From: Pseudomonas anguilliseptica
GTDB taxonomy: Bacteria > Pseudomonadota > Gammaproteobacteria > Pseudomonadales > Pseudomonadaceae
Assembly: GCF_900105355.1 (NCBI RefSeq)
Contig: NZ_FNSC01000001.1
Location: 2,294,001-2,358,000 of the forward strand
DNA: 64,000 nt
Direction of reading: 5' to 3'
Shown: positions 35,983-45,325 of the stretch, one piece after another
Numbering within the stretch: position 1 is the stretch's first letter
Layout of the letters: every line of letters starts with the position of its first letter
The notes under the pieces: generated by a model
The model's input: only the letters and a program-made list of their open reading frames with translations
Told to the model about the DNA's origin: nothing
Databases searched by the model: none
Made by a program: the position numbers and the translations under genes

Positions 35983-36861
35983 TAGTGCCTGTTCGACCTG
36001 TTCCAGCAGTGCGTTCGCTGAGGGACTCAGGCTGTGTTCGCGGCGCCAGATGGCATGCAGATCGCGGCTGATCTGTAAGTCGCGGACGGGCAGATGGCAC
36101 AGCTGTCCGCTGCGCAACTCCTCCTGCACCGCCAGTCCGGAAATCCAGGCCACGGTCTGGCCGGCCAGCAGGCTGCGTTTCAGCGCCTCACTGTTGCCCA
36201 GGGCCATGGCGATACGCGGTTGCAGGCCGAGTGCCTGGTAAGCCTGCTCCAGGGTGGCGCGGGTGCCGGACCCCTGTTCACGGATCAGCAGGGCGGCGTC
36301 GGCCAGCTCAACCGGGCTGACGCTCGCCTGCTTGGCCAGCGGATGCTTGGGGCTGGCGACGGGCAGCAACGCATCCGTGCCCAGGTGGCGGTGATTGAAC
36401 TGCTCCGCGGTGAATGGCCCTTCGATAAAGGCCAGGGTGATGGCGTTGTCTTCCAGTTGTTGCAGGCAGGCTGCGGTGTTGTCGATCTGCAGGCTCAGCT
36501 GCAGGTCGGGGTACTGCTGATGAAAGGCCGCGATCAGCGTTGGCAGCAGGTAGCTGCCGAGGGTGGCGCTGGCGCCCAGGTGCAACTCGCCGCAGCCGAG
36601 GTTGGCGAAGGCTTGCAGGTCGCGCTCGGCGGCCTGCTCCAGGGCAAAGATGCGCTCGGCATAGGGCAGCAGGCGTTGCCCGGCGGCGGTCAGGGTGACG
36701 CCACGGCTTTGTCGGTCGAACAGTGGCAAGCGCAGGCGGGCTTCCAGCTCGCGTATCTCGCGGGTCACCGCCGGCTGACTGATAAACAGGCGGGCGGCTC
36801 CCGCGCTGATGCTGCCGGTCTGGGCGATGGCGAGAAAGACCTTGAGGTGGTGCAGGTTCAT
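35971..36861 (-). CDS. LysR-family transcriptional regulator, stop codon supplied by the IS
   Basis: A 296-residue LysR regulator: N-terminal winged helix (MNLHHLKVFLAIAQTGSISAG, ARLFISQPAVTREIRELEARL) and a substrate-binding domain. It is divergent from a TDT-family transporter gene and probably controls it. The last three codons (Arg-Lys-Pro) and the stop are IS copy C sequence, so a few native C-terminal residues may be missing; the length is still normal for the family. Confidence 0.9.
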   Translation of the reverse strand: MNLHHLKVFLAIAQTGSISAGAARLFISQPAVTREIRELEARLRLPLFDRQSRGVTLTAAGQRLLPYAERIFALEQAAERDLQAFANLGCGELHLGASATLGSYLLPTLIAAFHQQYPDLQLSLQIDNTAACLQQLEDNAITLAFIEGPFTAEQFNHRHLGTDALLPVASPKHPLAKQASVSPVELADAALLIREQGSGTRATLEQAYQALGLQPRIAMALGNSEALKRSLLAGQTVAWISGLAVQEELRSGQLCHLPVRDLQISRDLHAIWRREHSLSPSANALLEQVEQALRKP

Positions 36862-36971
36862 AAATAGAAGGTATGCCTTGTATCTTTTATATGTATTTTA
36901 CCTATAGCACGCGTCTGCCTAATCTCCCAGTCATGGATCGCCAGTAGCGATTGTCTGTGAGGAATGCCGTG
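36862..36971. promoter_or_regulatory. lysR / TDT transporter divergent promoter region
   Basis: 110 bp. An AT-rich stretch at about 36870-36905 (ttgtatcttttatatgtatt) in otherwise GC-rich DNA is the likely promoter/operator; its partly symmetrical ATAC/GTAT arms suit a LysR site. No exact box is assigned. Confidence 0.5.
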
Positions 36972-38096
36972 ATGTTGCGCCCCTTTACCCGTTTGCATGA
37001 GCCGCTGGCTTTTGTTCGTCAATTCACCCCCAGCTGGTTTGCCATGACCATGGGCACCGGCGTGCTGGCTCAGGTGGTGGCCAAGTTGCCGCTGTCTTTC
37101 CCGGGGCAGATGCTGCTGGCCGAAGGCCTGTGGTGGCTTACGGTGTTGCTGTTTGGTCTGTTCAGTGTGCTGTTTGCCGCGCGCCTGCTGCTGTTTCGCG
37201 ACACTCTGTGGCCGATGCTCGATCACCCGGTGCAGTCGATGTTTCTCGGCGCGATCCCCATGGGGCTGGTGCAGGTGATCAACGGCTTGCTGCTGTTTGT
37301 CGTGCCGCTGCATGGCGCCGCCCTCGTGACGCTGGCTCATGGCTTGTGGTGGCTGGCGCTGGTCTTGGCCCTGGGCGCTGCGCTTGGCGTGCCCTATTTG
37401 ATGTTCACCCGGCAGAAGCATGTGCTGGAAACCCTGACCGGGGTCTGGCTGCTGCCGATTGTCGCACCCGAAGTGGTGGCCAGCGGCGCGGCGGCACTGG
37501 CACCGCACCTAGCGGCGGAGCCGGCGCAATTGCTGCTCAGTCTGGGCTATGTGTTGTGGGGCTTGTCGCTGAGCCTGGCATTTGCCCTGATCGCTCTGGT
37601 GCTGCTGCGCTTGGCTCTGCACAAGTTGCCGGATATGGATTTTGCTGCCAGCAGCTGGTTGCCACTGGGGCCGCTGGCCACCGGTTGCCTGGGCTTGATC
37701 AACCTGGGGCAGGCGGCGCCGCAGGCCTGGCAGGGGACGGCCTTGCAGGGTGCGGCCGAGATGGCGCAGCAGCTGGGCCTGGTCGGTGGGTTGGCGCTGT
37801 GGGGTGCAGGGCTGTGGTGGCTGGTGGCGGCCAGTCTGTTTACCCAGCACTACCTGCGCCGTGAGCTGCCCTTTAACCTGGGCTGGTGGGGGTTCACCTT
37901 CCCGCTGGGGGTGTTCACCCTGGCCACCGTTGCCCTGCAGCAGATGACCGGCCTGGCTTTCTTCACCTGGGTGGGCCTGCTGCTGGCAGCCAAGCTGGTG
38001 CTGGTCTGGGTGCTGGTGATGCGCCGTACGCTGCACGGTTTGTGGCACGGTGAGCTGTTTCGCGCCCCCTGTCTGGCCACGCAAGCATCGATTTGA
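36972..38096 (+). CDS. TDT-family (TehA/SLAC1-like) membrane transporter
   Basis: A 374-residue protein with about ten hydrophobic helices and the family N-terminus FTPSWFAMTMGTGVLAQVV. By family it exports sulfite, tellurite or C4-dicarboxylates through an anion channel fold; the substrate here is unknown. ATG 36972 (GTG 36969 is also possible) follows GAGG. It is divergent from lysR. Confidence 0.85.
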   Translation: MLRPFTRLHEPLAFVRQFTPSWFAMTMGTGVLAQVVAKLPLSFPGQMLLAEGLWWLTVLLFGLFSVLFAARLLLFRDTLWPMLDHPVQSMFLGAIPMGLVQVINGLLLFVVPLHGAALVTLAHGLWWLALVLALGAALGVPYLMFTRQKHVLETLTGVWLLPIVAPEVVASGAAALAPHLAAEPAQLLLSLGYVLWGLSLSLAFALIALVLLRLALHKLPDMDFAASSWLPLGPLATGCLGLINLGQAAPQAWQGTALQGAAEMAQQLGLVGGLALWGAGLWWLVAASLFTQHYLRRELPFNLGWWGFTFPLGVFTLATVALQQMTGLAFFTWVGLLLAAKLVLVWVLVMRRTLHGLWHGELFRAPCLATQASI

Positions 38097-38234
38097 GGCG
38101 GCTGGCCGGGGGGCTAATCGCTGATTGTCTGGGGTTAACGACCATCTGTGATTGCCCCCATGGCGCCGCTGGGCGAAAATAGCCGCCTTTTTCGACCCTC
38201 AGTTGCCCAAGCAGCCCCCGCAGGAGATTCAGTG

Positions 38235-40235
38235 ATGCCCAGCCGTCGTGAGCGAGCCAATGCCATTCGTGCCCTCAGCATGGATGCCGTGCAGAAAGCC
38301 AACAGCGGCCACCCCGGTGCCCCGATGGGCATGGCGGATATCGCCGAAGTGCTGTGGCGTGACTTCCTTAAGCACAACCCGAGCAACCCGAACTTCGCCG
38401 ACCGTGACCGCTTTGTGCTGTCCAACGGCCACGGCTCGATGTTGATCTACTCGCTACTGCACCTGACCGGCTACGACCTGGGCATCGAAGACCTGAAAAA
38501 CTTCCGCCAGCTGCACAGCCGCACCCCGGGGCACCCGGAATACGGCTACACCCCAGGCGTGGAAACCACCACTGGCCCGCTGGGTCAGGGTATTGCCAAT
38601 GCCGTCGGTTTCGCCATTGCCGAGAAGGTACTGGGCGCGCAGTTTAACCGTGACGGCCACCAGATCGTTGGCCACTTCACCTACGCCTTCCTCGGCGACG
38701 GCTGCATGATGGAAGGCATCAGCCACGAAGTCTGCTCCTTGGCCGGCACCCTGGGCCTGGGCAAGCTGGTGGCGTTCTATGACGACAACGGCATCTCCAT
38801 CGACGGCGAAGTCGAAGGCTGGTTCACCGACGACACCCCGGCGCGTTTCGAAGCCTACGGCTGGCAGGTGATCCGCAATGTCGACGGCCACGACGCCGAC
38901 GAAATCAAGATGGCCATCGAGACCGCACGCAAGACCAGCGACCGTCCGACCCTGATCTGCTGCAAGACCACTATCGGCTTCGGTTCGCCGAACAAGCAGG
39001 GCAAGGAAGAGTGCCACGGCGCACCGCTGGGCAACGATGAAATCGCCCTGACCCGCGCCACCCTGGGCTGGAACCATGGCCCGTTCGAAATCCCGGCGGA
39101 TATCTACGCCGAGTGGGATGCCAAACAAGCCGGTGCCGCTGCCGAAGCGGCCTGGAACGACAAGTTCGCTGCTTACGCCGCCGCCTACCCGGAGCTGGCC
39201 AGCGAGTTCAAACGCCGTATCAGCGGTGAGCTGCCGGCTGATTTCGCCGAGAAAGCCGCTGCCTATATCAAGGACGTCGCCGAGAAGGGCGAAACCATTG
39301 CCAGCCGCAAGGCCAGCCAGAACACCCTGAATGCCTTTGGCCCATTGCTGCCGGAATTCCTCGGTGGCTCGGCGGACCTGGCCGGCTCCAACCTGACCCT
39401 GTGGAAAGGCTGCAAGGGTGTGTCGGCAGACGACGCGTCTGGCAACTACATGTTCTACGGCGTGCGCGAGTTCGGCATGAGCTCGATCATGAACGGCGTG
39501 GCCCTGCACGGTGGCTTCGTGCCCTACGGCGCGACCTTCCTGATCTTTATGGAATACGCGCGCAACGCGGTGCGCATGTCGGCGCTGATGAAACAGCGTG
39601 TGCTCTATGTGTTCACCCACGACTCCATTGGTCTGGGCGAAGACGGCCCGACTCACCAGCCAATCGAGCAGCTGGCCAGCCTGCGCGGCACGCCGAACCT
39701 CGACACCTGGCGCCCATGCGACGCCGTTGAGTCTGCCGTGGCGTGGAAATACGCCATTGAGCGCAACGACGGCCCGAGCGCGCTGATCTTCAGTCGGCAG
39801 AACCTGCCGCACCAGAGCCGCGATGCTCAGCAGCTGGCGGATGTCGCCCGCGGTGGTTATGTGCTGAAAGACTGCGCCGGCGAGCCGGAGCTGATCCTGA
39901 TCGCCACCGGTTCGGAAGTCGGTCTGGCCATGCAGGCGGCGGCCAAGCTGGAAGAGCAGGGCCGCAAGGTGCGCGTCGTGTCGATGCCATCGACCAGCGT
40001 GTTCGACCAGCAGGACGCCGGCTACAAGCAGGCCGTACTGCCGCTGCAGGTCAGCGCGCGTATCGCCATCGAAGCCTCGCATGCCGACTACTGGTACAAG
40101 TACGTGGGTCTGGAGGGTCGCATCATCGGCATGACCACCTTCGGTGAGTCGGCCCCGGCGCCGGCGCTGTTCGAGGAGTTCGGCTTTACCGTCGAAAACA
40201 TCCTGGAAACCGCCGCCGAGCTGCTCGACGCCTGA
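38235..40235 (+). CDS. tkt: Transketolase
   Basis: A 666-residue thiamin-diphosphate enzyme of the pentose phosphate pathway. The signatures are [18 protein letters not shown], the ThDP motif [18 protein letters not shown] and the second-domain block [22 protein letters not shown] lies 8 nt before ATG 38235; an earlier in-frame ATG adds 29 residues of non-family sequence. The gene starts the tkt-epd-pgk-fba group, as in PA0548-PA0555. Confidence 0.97.
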   Translation: MPSRRERANAIRALSMDAVQKANSGHPGAPMGMADIAEVLWRDFLKHNPSNPNFADRDRFVLSNGHGSMLIYSLLHLTGYDLGIEDLKNFRQLHSRTPGHPEYGYTPGVETTTGPLGQGIANAVGFAIAEKVLGAQFNRDGHQIVGHFTYAFLGDGCMMEGISHEVCSLAGTLGLGKLVAFYDDNGISIDGEVEGWFTDDTPARFEAYGWQVIRNVDGHDADEIKMAIETARKTSDRPTLICCKTTIGFGSPNKQGKEECHGAPLGNDEIALTRATLGWNHGPFEIPADIYAEWDAKQAGAAAEAAWNDKFAAYAAAYPELASEFKRRISGELPADFAEKAAAYIKDVAEKGETIASRKASQNTLNAFGPLLPEFLGGSADLAGSNLTLWKGCKGVSADDASGNYMFYGVREFGMSSIMNGVALHGGFVPYGATFLIFMEYARNAVRMSALMKQRVLYVFTHDSIGLGEDGPTHQPIEQLASLRGTPNLDTWRPCDAVESAVAWKYAIERNDGPSALIFSRQNLPHQSRDAQQLADVARGGYVLKDCAGEPELILIATGSEVGLAMQAAAKLEEQGRKVRVVSMPSTSVFDQQDAGYKQAVLPLQVSARIAIEASHADYWYKYVGLEGRIIGMTTFGESAPAPALFEEFGFTVENILETAAELLDA

Positions 40236-40249
40236 GTGAGAACGACGCA

Positions 40250-40322
40250 GTAGGGTGGATGACGCTCTTTTCATCCACCGTCACCCAGGCGGTGGATCGA
40301 TAAAGCGCGATCCTCCCTACGG
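40250..40322. repeat. Palindromic intergenic repeat, copy 3
   Basis: The left arm gtagggtggatgacgctcttttcatccacc is nearly identical to copy 1 (8079-8155); the right arm is degenerate (ggtggatcgataaagcgcgatcctccctac). It lies between tkt and epd. Confidence 0.85.
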
Positions 40323-40339
40323 CTCATCCGAGACCTCCT

Positions 40340-41395
40340 ATGTCCAAGCGCCCCTATCGAATTGCCCTCAACGGTTACGGCCGTATTGGCCGCTGCGTGC
40401 TGCGCGCGTTGCATGAGCGCGGTGCGGGAGCGCAGTTGGAAATCGTCGCGCTGAATGATCTTGCCGAACAGGCCAGCATCGAATACCTGACCCGTTTCGA
40501 CTCCACTCATGGGCGTTTCCCCGGTGAGGTGAAGGTCGACGGCGATTGCCTGCATATCAACGGCGACTGCGTAAAAGTACTGCGTCAGGCCAGCCCGGAA
40601 GCCATCGACTGGGCAGCGCTGGATATCGACCTGCTGCTCGAATGCTCCGGTCAATACACCAGCCGCAGCGAAGCGCAGCGCTTTATTGAGGCTGGCGCGC
40701 CGCGCGTGCTGCTGTCACAACCGATGGCCAGTGAAGCCGATATCGACGCCACGGTGGTCTACGGGGTCAATCAGGATTGCCTGAGCGGCGCCGAGCTACT
40801 GGTGTCCAACGCCTCCTGCACCACCAACTGCGGCGTACCGCTGCTCAAGCTGCTGAATGAGACGGTGGGCATCGACTATGTGTCGATCACCACCATCCAC
40901 TCGGCGATGAACGACCAGCCGGTAATCGACGCCTACCACCACGAAGACCTGCGCCGCACGCGCTCGGCCTTTCAGTCGGTGATTCCGGTGTCTACTGGCC
41001 TGGCCCGTGGTGTCGAGCGCCTGCTGCCGGAACTCAGCGGGCGTATCCAGGCCAAAGCCATTCGTGTGCCGACGGTGAATGTCTCGTGCTTGGACATCAC
41101 CCTGCAGACCGCGCGTGACACCTCCACCGAGGAGATCAACCGCGTGTTGCGCCAGGCCGCGGAAAGCGGCCCGCTCAAGGGCTTGCTGGCCTACACCGAA
41201 CTGCCGCACGCCAGTTGCGACTTCAACCATGACCCGCACTCGGCCATCGTCGATGGCAGCCAGACCCGCGTCTCCGGGCCGCGTCTGGTCAACCTGCTGG
41301 CCTGGTTCGACAACGAGTGGGGGTTTGCCAACCGCATGCTCGATGTCGCCGAACACTTTCTCTCCCTGACTACTCCAGCCCCCGTGAAGGACTGA
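40340..41395 (+). CDS. epd: Epd, D-erythrose-4-phosphate dehydrogenase
   Basis: A 351-residue GAPDH-like enzyme that oxidises erythrose-4-phosphate toward pyridoxal phosphate. NAD-binding IALNGYGRIGRCVLRAL and catalytic Cys in SNASCTTNCG are visible. Position between tkt and pgk and the AWFDNEWGFANRM end support Epd rather than glycolytic GAPDH, but the two are hard to separate by eye. It is followed by pgk after 3 bp. Confidence 0.9.
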   Translation: MSKRPYRIALNGYGRIGRCVLRALHERGAGAQLEIVALNDLAEQASIEYLTRFDSTHGRFPGEVKVDGDCLHINGDCVKVLRQASPEAIDWAALDIDLLLECSGQYTSRSEAQRFIEAGAPRVLLSQPMASEADIDATVVYGVNQDCLSGAELLVSNASCTTNCGVPLLKLLNETVGIDYVSITTIHSAMNDQPVIDAYHHEDLRRTRSAFQSVIPVSTGLARGVERLLPELSGRIQAKAIRVPTVNVSCLDITLQTARDTSTEEINRVLRQAAESGPLKGLLAYTELPHASCDFNHDPHSAIVDGSQTRVSGPRLVNLLAWFDNEWGFANRMLDVAEHFLSLTTPAPVKD

Positions 41396-41398
41396 ACT

Positions 41399-42562
41399 AT
41401 GACCGTTCTGAAGATGACCGACCTCGACCTCGCCGGTAAGCGCGTGCTGATCCGCGAAGACCTCAACGTGCCGGTAAAAGACGGCGCGGTGAAGAGCGCC
41501 GCGCGCATCCTCGCCTCCCTGCCGACCATCAAACTGGCATTGGAGAAGGGCGCAGCGGTCATGGTCTGCTCGCACCTGGGGCGTCCGACCGAGGGCGAAT
41601 TCAGCGAAGAGAACAGCCTGGCGCCGGTCGCGGCCTACCTGAGCAAGGCCTTGGGCCGCGACGTACCGCTGGTAAAAGATTACCTCGGCGGCGTTGAGCT
41701 CAAGGCGGGCGAGATCGTGTTGTTCGAGAACGTGCGCTTCAACAAGGGCGAGAAAAAGAACGCCGATGAACTGGCCCAGCAGTACGCAGCGCTGTGCGAC
41801 GTGTTCGTCATGGACGCCTTCGGTACCGCTCACCGCGCTGAGGGTTCGACCCATGGTGTGGCCAAGTTCGCCAAGGTCGCCTGCGCCGGCCCGCTGCTGG
41901 CGGCCGAGCTGGAAGCCCTGGGCAAGGCGCTGGGTAACCCGGCCAAGCCAATGGCCGCGATCGTTGCCGGCTCCAAGGTGTCGACCAAGCTCGACGTTCT
42001 GAACAGCCTGAGCCAGATCTGCGACCAGCTGATCGTCGGTGGCGGTATCGCCAACACCTTCCTTGCCGCCGCAGGTTTCCCTGTAGGCAAGTCGCTGTAC
42101 GAGGCTGATCTGGTTGAGGCCGCCAAGGCCATCGCCGCCAAGGTCAGCGTGCCGCTGCCGGTTGACGTGGTCGTCGCCAAAGCCTTCGCTGAAGACGCCG
42201 AAGCCACCGTCAAGCTGGTGGCTGATGTGGCTGAAGACGACATGATTCTAGATATCGGCCCGCAAACTGCCGCGCAGTTTGCCGAGTTGCTGAAATCCTC
42301 GAAAACCATCCTGTGGAACGGCCCGGTCGGGGTGTTCGAGTTCGACCAGTTCGGCAACGGCACCAAGGTGCTGGCCCAGGCCATCGCCGAAAGCCCGGCG
42401 TTCTCCATCGCCGGTGGCGGCGACACCCTGGCGGCCATCGACAAATACAGTGTTGGCGCTCAGATCAGCTATATCTCCACTGGTGGCGGCGCCTTCCTCG
42501 AGTTCGTCGAGGGCAAGGTATTGCCGGCTGTTGAAGTGCTGGAACAACGCGCTAAGGCATAA
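41399..42562 (+). CDS. pgk: Pgk, phosphoglycerate kinase
   Basis: A 387-residue glycolytic kinase. The signatures are [42 protein letters not shown] and the nucleotide loop [12 protein letters not shown]. It starts 3 bp after the epd stop, so the two are co-transcribed. The length is normal. Confidence 0.97.
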   Translation: MTVLKMTDLDLAGKRVLIREDLNVPVKDGAVKSAARILASLPTIKLALEKGAAVMVCSHLGRPTEGEFSEENSLAPVAAYLSKALGRDVPLVKDYLGGVELKAGEIVLFENVRFNKGEKKNADELAQQYAALCDVFVMDAFGTAHRAEGSTHGVAKFAKVACAGPLLAAELEALGKALGNPAKPMAAIVAGSKVSTKLDVLNSLSQICDQLIVGGGIANTFLAAAGFPVGKSLYEADLVEAAKAIAAKVSVPLPVDVVVAKAFAEDAEATVKLVADVAEDDMILDIGPQTAAQFAELLKSSKTILWNGPVGVFEFDQFGNGTKVLAQAIAESPAFSIAGGGDTLAAIDKYSVGAQISYISTGGGAFLEFVEGKVLPAVEVLEQRAKA

Positions 42563-42588
42563 GCAGCCTGATCATGGAGCGAGCCCCG

Positions 42589-42909
42589 ATGATGAAGCGG
42601 ATTACCCTGCTGACGTTGCTCAGCCTGCTTGGCGCCTGCGCCAGTCAGCCGGCACCGTCGGATAACTGGACGCGCTGGGTGTGCGACAGCCAAACCGAAG
42701 TGCTCTGGCGTTTTGCCGACAGCAGCCGTGAGTCCGTTGATGTGCGTTTGGGCGGTGGCGATATCGTCTATCGCCTGACCCAGGAGCCTGCCGGTTCGGG
42801 TGCGTTGTACAGCGACGGCCTGTTGTCCTTTCATACCAAGGGCGAAGAAGGGCTGGTCTACTGGACGGCCAAGGATGACCTGATCGGCCGCGGCTGCAAG
42901 GCACCCTGA
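42589..42909 (+). CDS. MliC-like lipoprotein (putative C-type lysozyme inhibitor)
   Basis: A 106-residue protein with a lipoprotein signal (LSLLGAC lipobox). The body follows the MliC pattern: WVCDSQTEVLWRF, YRLTQEPAGSGALY and DGLLSFHTKGEEGLVYW. By family it is an envelope inhibitor of lysozyme. It lies between pgk and fba, as PA0553 does in PAO1. GGAGCGAG precedes the ATG at 42589. Confidence 0.8.
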   Translation: MMKRITLLTLLSLLGACASQPAPSDNWTRWVCDSQTEVLWRFADSSRESVDVRLGGGDIVYRLTQEPAGSGALYSDGLLSFHTKGEEGLVYWTAKDDLIGRGCKAP

Positions 42910-43019
42910 CAATGACTTGAACACAGGCCGGGTTCACCCCCGGTCTTAATGACTTGAATAGCGCCTGCCCCTGCGGCAGGCTTGCACGATTAACGAGCCC
43001 CACCGGGAGAAAGAACACC

Positions 43020-44084
43020 ATGGCACTTATCAGCATGCGCCAGATGCTCGACCACGCCGCCGAATTCGGCTACGGCGTGCCGGCCTTCAACGTCAACAAC
43101 CTCGAGCAGATGCGCGCGATCATGGAAGCGGCCGACAAGACCGATTCTCCGGTGATCGTCCAGGCTTCCGCCGGTGCCCGCAAATACGCCGGTGCGCCGT
43201 TCCTGCGCCACCTGATCCTGGCGGCTATCGAAGAATTCCCGCATATCCCGGTGTGCATGCACCAGGACCACGGCACCAGCCCCGACGTGTGCCAGCGTTC
43301 GATCCAACTAGGTTTCAGCTCGGTGATGATGGACGGCTCGCTGAAGGAAGACGGCAAGACCCCGGCCGACTACGACTACAACGTGCGCGTCACCCAGCAG
43401 ACTGTGGCGTTTGCCCACGCCTGCGGCGTGTCGGTGGAAGGTGAGCTGGGTTGCCTGGGCAGCCTGGAAACCGGCATGGCCGGCGAAGAAGACGGCGTCG
43501 GCGCCGAAGGCGTGCTGGATCACAGCCAGATGCTCACCGACCCGGAAGAAGCCGCCGACTTCGTCAAGCGCACCCAGGTCGATGCCCTGGCCATCGCCAT
43601 CGGCACCAGCCACGGCGCCTACAAGTTCACCAAGCCGCCGACCGGTGACATCCTCGCCATCGACCGCATCAAGGAAATCCACAAGCGCATCCCCAACACC
43701 CACCTGGTGATGCACGGCTCGAGCTCGGTGCCGCAAGAGTGGCTGGCGATCATCAACCAGTACGGCGGCGACATCAAAGAAACCTACGGCGTGCCGGTCG
43801 AGGAAATCGTCGAAGGCATCAAGTACGGTGTGCGCAAGGTCAACATCGACACCGACCTGCGCCTGGCGTCCACCGGTGCCATGCGCCGCCTGATGGCCAC
43901 CAACCCGAGCGAGTTCGACCCGCGCAAGTTCTTCGGCGCCACCGTTACCGCCATGCGCGACATCTGCATCGCCCGTTACGAAGCCTTCGGCACCGCCGGT
44001 AATGCCTCGAAGATCAAACCGATCTCCCTGGAAGGCATGTTCCAGCGTTATGCCAAGGGTGAGCTGGCCGCCAAGGTCAATTAA
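43020..44084 (+). CDS. fba: Fba (Fda), class II fructose-bisphosphate aldolase
   Basis: A 354-residue zinc-dependent aldolase. Zinc and substrate motifs include [34 protein letters not shown] and [12 protein letters not shown]. The start [19 protein letters not shown] has GGGAG upstream. It is the last gene of the central-carbon group. Confidence 0.97.
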   Translation: MALISMRQMLDHAAEFGYGVPAFNVNNLEQMRAIMEAADKTDSPVIVQASAGARKYAGAPFLRHLILAAIEEFPHIPVCMHQDHGTSPDVCQRSIQLGFSSVMMDGSLKEDGKTPADYDYNVRVTQQTVAFAHACGVSVEGELGCLGSLETGMAGEEDGVGAEGVLDHSQMLTDPEEAADFVKRTQVDALAIAIGTSHGAYKFTKPPTGDILAIDRIKEIHKRIPNTHLVMHGSSSVPQEWLAIINQYGGDIKETYGVPVEEIVEGIKYGVRKVNIDTDLRLASTGAMRRLMATNPSEFDPRKFFGATVTAMRDICIARYEAFGTAGNASKIKPISLEGMFQRYAKGELAAKVN

Positions 44085-44121
44085 CCCCAGACGATCAGCT
44101 GCGCGTCGGCGCTACGGCGTT

Positions 44122-44180
44122 GAAAGCAGCCTCGGAATGCTCATGTACAACTCGTACACTCCGCTTCCTCGGCTGCTTTC
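44122..44180. repeat. Inverted repeat downstream of fba
   Basis: The arms gaaagcagcc / ggctgctttc (10 bp) are about 39 nt apart; an inner dyad gtac-aactc-gtac sits at the top. It is a probable folded 3' element of the fba transcript. Confidence 0.65.
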
Positions 44181-44225
44181 GCCTTGTATCGCTCTAGCTC
44201 GCAAGATCGTGCGTAATTTGTACTG

Positions 44226-44253
44226 AGAGCCCCGCCGATGCGGGGCTTTTTGT
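44226..44253 (+). terminator. Rho-independent terminator downstream of fba
   Basis: The stem agccccgc / gcggggct has a 4-nt loop, followed by ttttt. Confidence 0.88.
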
Positions 44254-44270
44254 TATTCGGGGGGAGATTC

Positions 44271-44708
44271 ATGACGAGGTTGATCGCGCTGTTGGTCGTA
44301 CTCATGGCATTAGCCGGCTGTGCCAGCCAGCCGCCGGTGAACGAGCCGACTGCGCCAGTGGTTGTGCCGAGTGATCCGCAGCAATGCCTTACTCGCGCGG
44401 AGTGCACCACCAAGCTGTCGCGCACGCTGCTGTTCATCTTCGACTACGCCGCAGCTGGCGCGCCGCTGGTGCAGCGCGAGGGGCGGTTGCTGTTTACCCC
44501 GGCCGATGCGCCGGTCAGCGACTGGCCGGCGTTGTATGTCCGCCTGGCCGAAGCCGAGCGGAGCGCCTTTGCCTTCAATGCGCAGTGCCGGACAACGGCT
44601 TGTCGCCTGACGGCCGCGCAGCTCTTGCAGGTTTACCGCAGTTATTTGCGTGGGCAACCCTGTGAGTTTCATGCCGATGCTCGGCCTTGTGTCAATAAAG
44701 CGAAGTAA
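44271..44708 (+). CDS. Small putative lipoprotein of unknown function
   Basis: A 145-residue protein. The signal peptide ends at LMALAGC (lipobox), followed by a Pro/Thr-rich spacer and a domain with five further cysteines (QQCLTRAEC, QCRTTAC, QPCEF, RPCVN), suggesting disulfides in the periplasm. GGGGAG lies just before the ATG. I do not recognise the family. It follows fba after a terminator. Confidence 0.75.
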   Translation: MTRLIALLVVLMALAGCASQPPVNEPTAPVVVPSDPQQCLTRAECTTKLSRTLLFIFDYAAAGAPLVQREGRLLFTPADAPVSDWPALYVRLAEAERSAFAFNAQCRTTACRLTAAQLLQVYRSYLRGQPCEFHADARPCVNKAK

Positions 44709-44896
44709 CCCGAGGCAGATGCCTCAAGGGTTGCGGCACGAACGAGTTGGCAGTTGAGTTGCGAGCAGTTGCGCAAATTCGGGATTTAACTGGTAAAAGC
44801 CGGCTAAGTTGCAGGCAACGTGCGGTGATTGGCGTCTTCGCAGTAGGGGGGTAGATAGAATCCGCGCCCCTTACTATTCATCAAGATGATGACGCT

Positions 44897-45325
44897 ATGT
44901 TCAGAAAAATAATCAGAAAAGACCTGTACGTCTGCGCGCTAGCCCTGGCTTTGACCCCGCTGAGCGCGGCGGTTGCTGAGGTCAACCAGGCCCCTGAAGT
45001 GCGTGGCCACAGTGAGCACATCGCAGCTGGCAAAGTGAATGCCAGCTGGATCTGGGCACGCGATGCAGAAGGCGACCGGATCACTTTTGCGATTACCAAG
45101 CAGCCCAAGTACGGCCGTATCCAGCTGGACTGGAACACTGGGCGTTATGAGTATCAGCCGACGGCCAACGCTACTGGCCATTACGACGAGTTTGAATACC
45201 GCGCCACCGATGGCAAGAGCTGGTCGGCACCTGCCGTGGTGCAACTTAACCTGTTGCCTGTTGCCTGTTGCCTGCTGACGGCGGGGCCGGTAACCGTGCC
45301 CCAGAGGCCACCAGTCAGGTTCTAG
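44897..45325 (+). pseudogene. N-terminal piece of an M9 collagenase (signal peptide and first Ig-like repeat), cut by a frameshift
   Basis: 142 codons: signal peptide (VCALALALTPLSAAVAE), then a cadherin/VCBS-like repeat (ARDAEGDRITFAITKQPKYG, DEFEYRATDGKSW). The next such repeat (GRDADRDPLTFSIIDYPRLG) lies in a different frame from 45268. The frames part at three tandem copies of tgttgcc (45252-45272). One or four copies would join them. As sequenced the secretion signal is separated from the protease domain. Confidence 0.85.
45252..45272. repeat. Heptanucleotide tandem repeat (tgttgcc x3) at the collagenase frameshift
   Basis: Three perfect 7-bp copies followed by a near-copy (tgctgac). 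Because 7 is not a multiple of 3, each gain or loss changes the frame. Copy numbers 1 and 4 join the two halves; 2 and 3 do not. Confidence 0.93.

Noticed and set aside
38454..40274. A 606-codon minus-strand frame opposite tkt
   Set aside because: A shadow of a high-GC gene with full transketolase signatures; no independent features.
44141..44437. A small antisense gene across the fba terminator
   Set aside because: The frame runs through an inverted repeat and a terminator and overlaps a gene with a lipoprotein signal on the other strand.
44901..45300. A separate short secreted gene upstream of the collagenase
   Set aside because: The next Ig-like repeat in the other frame has the same pattern (GxDxxxDPLTF), so it is the same protein; the heptanucleotide explains the break.
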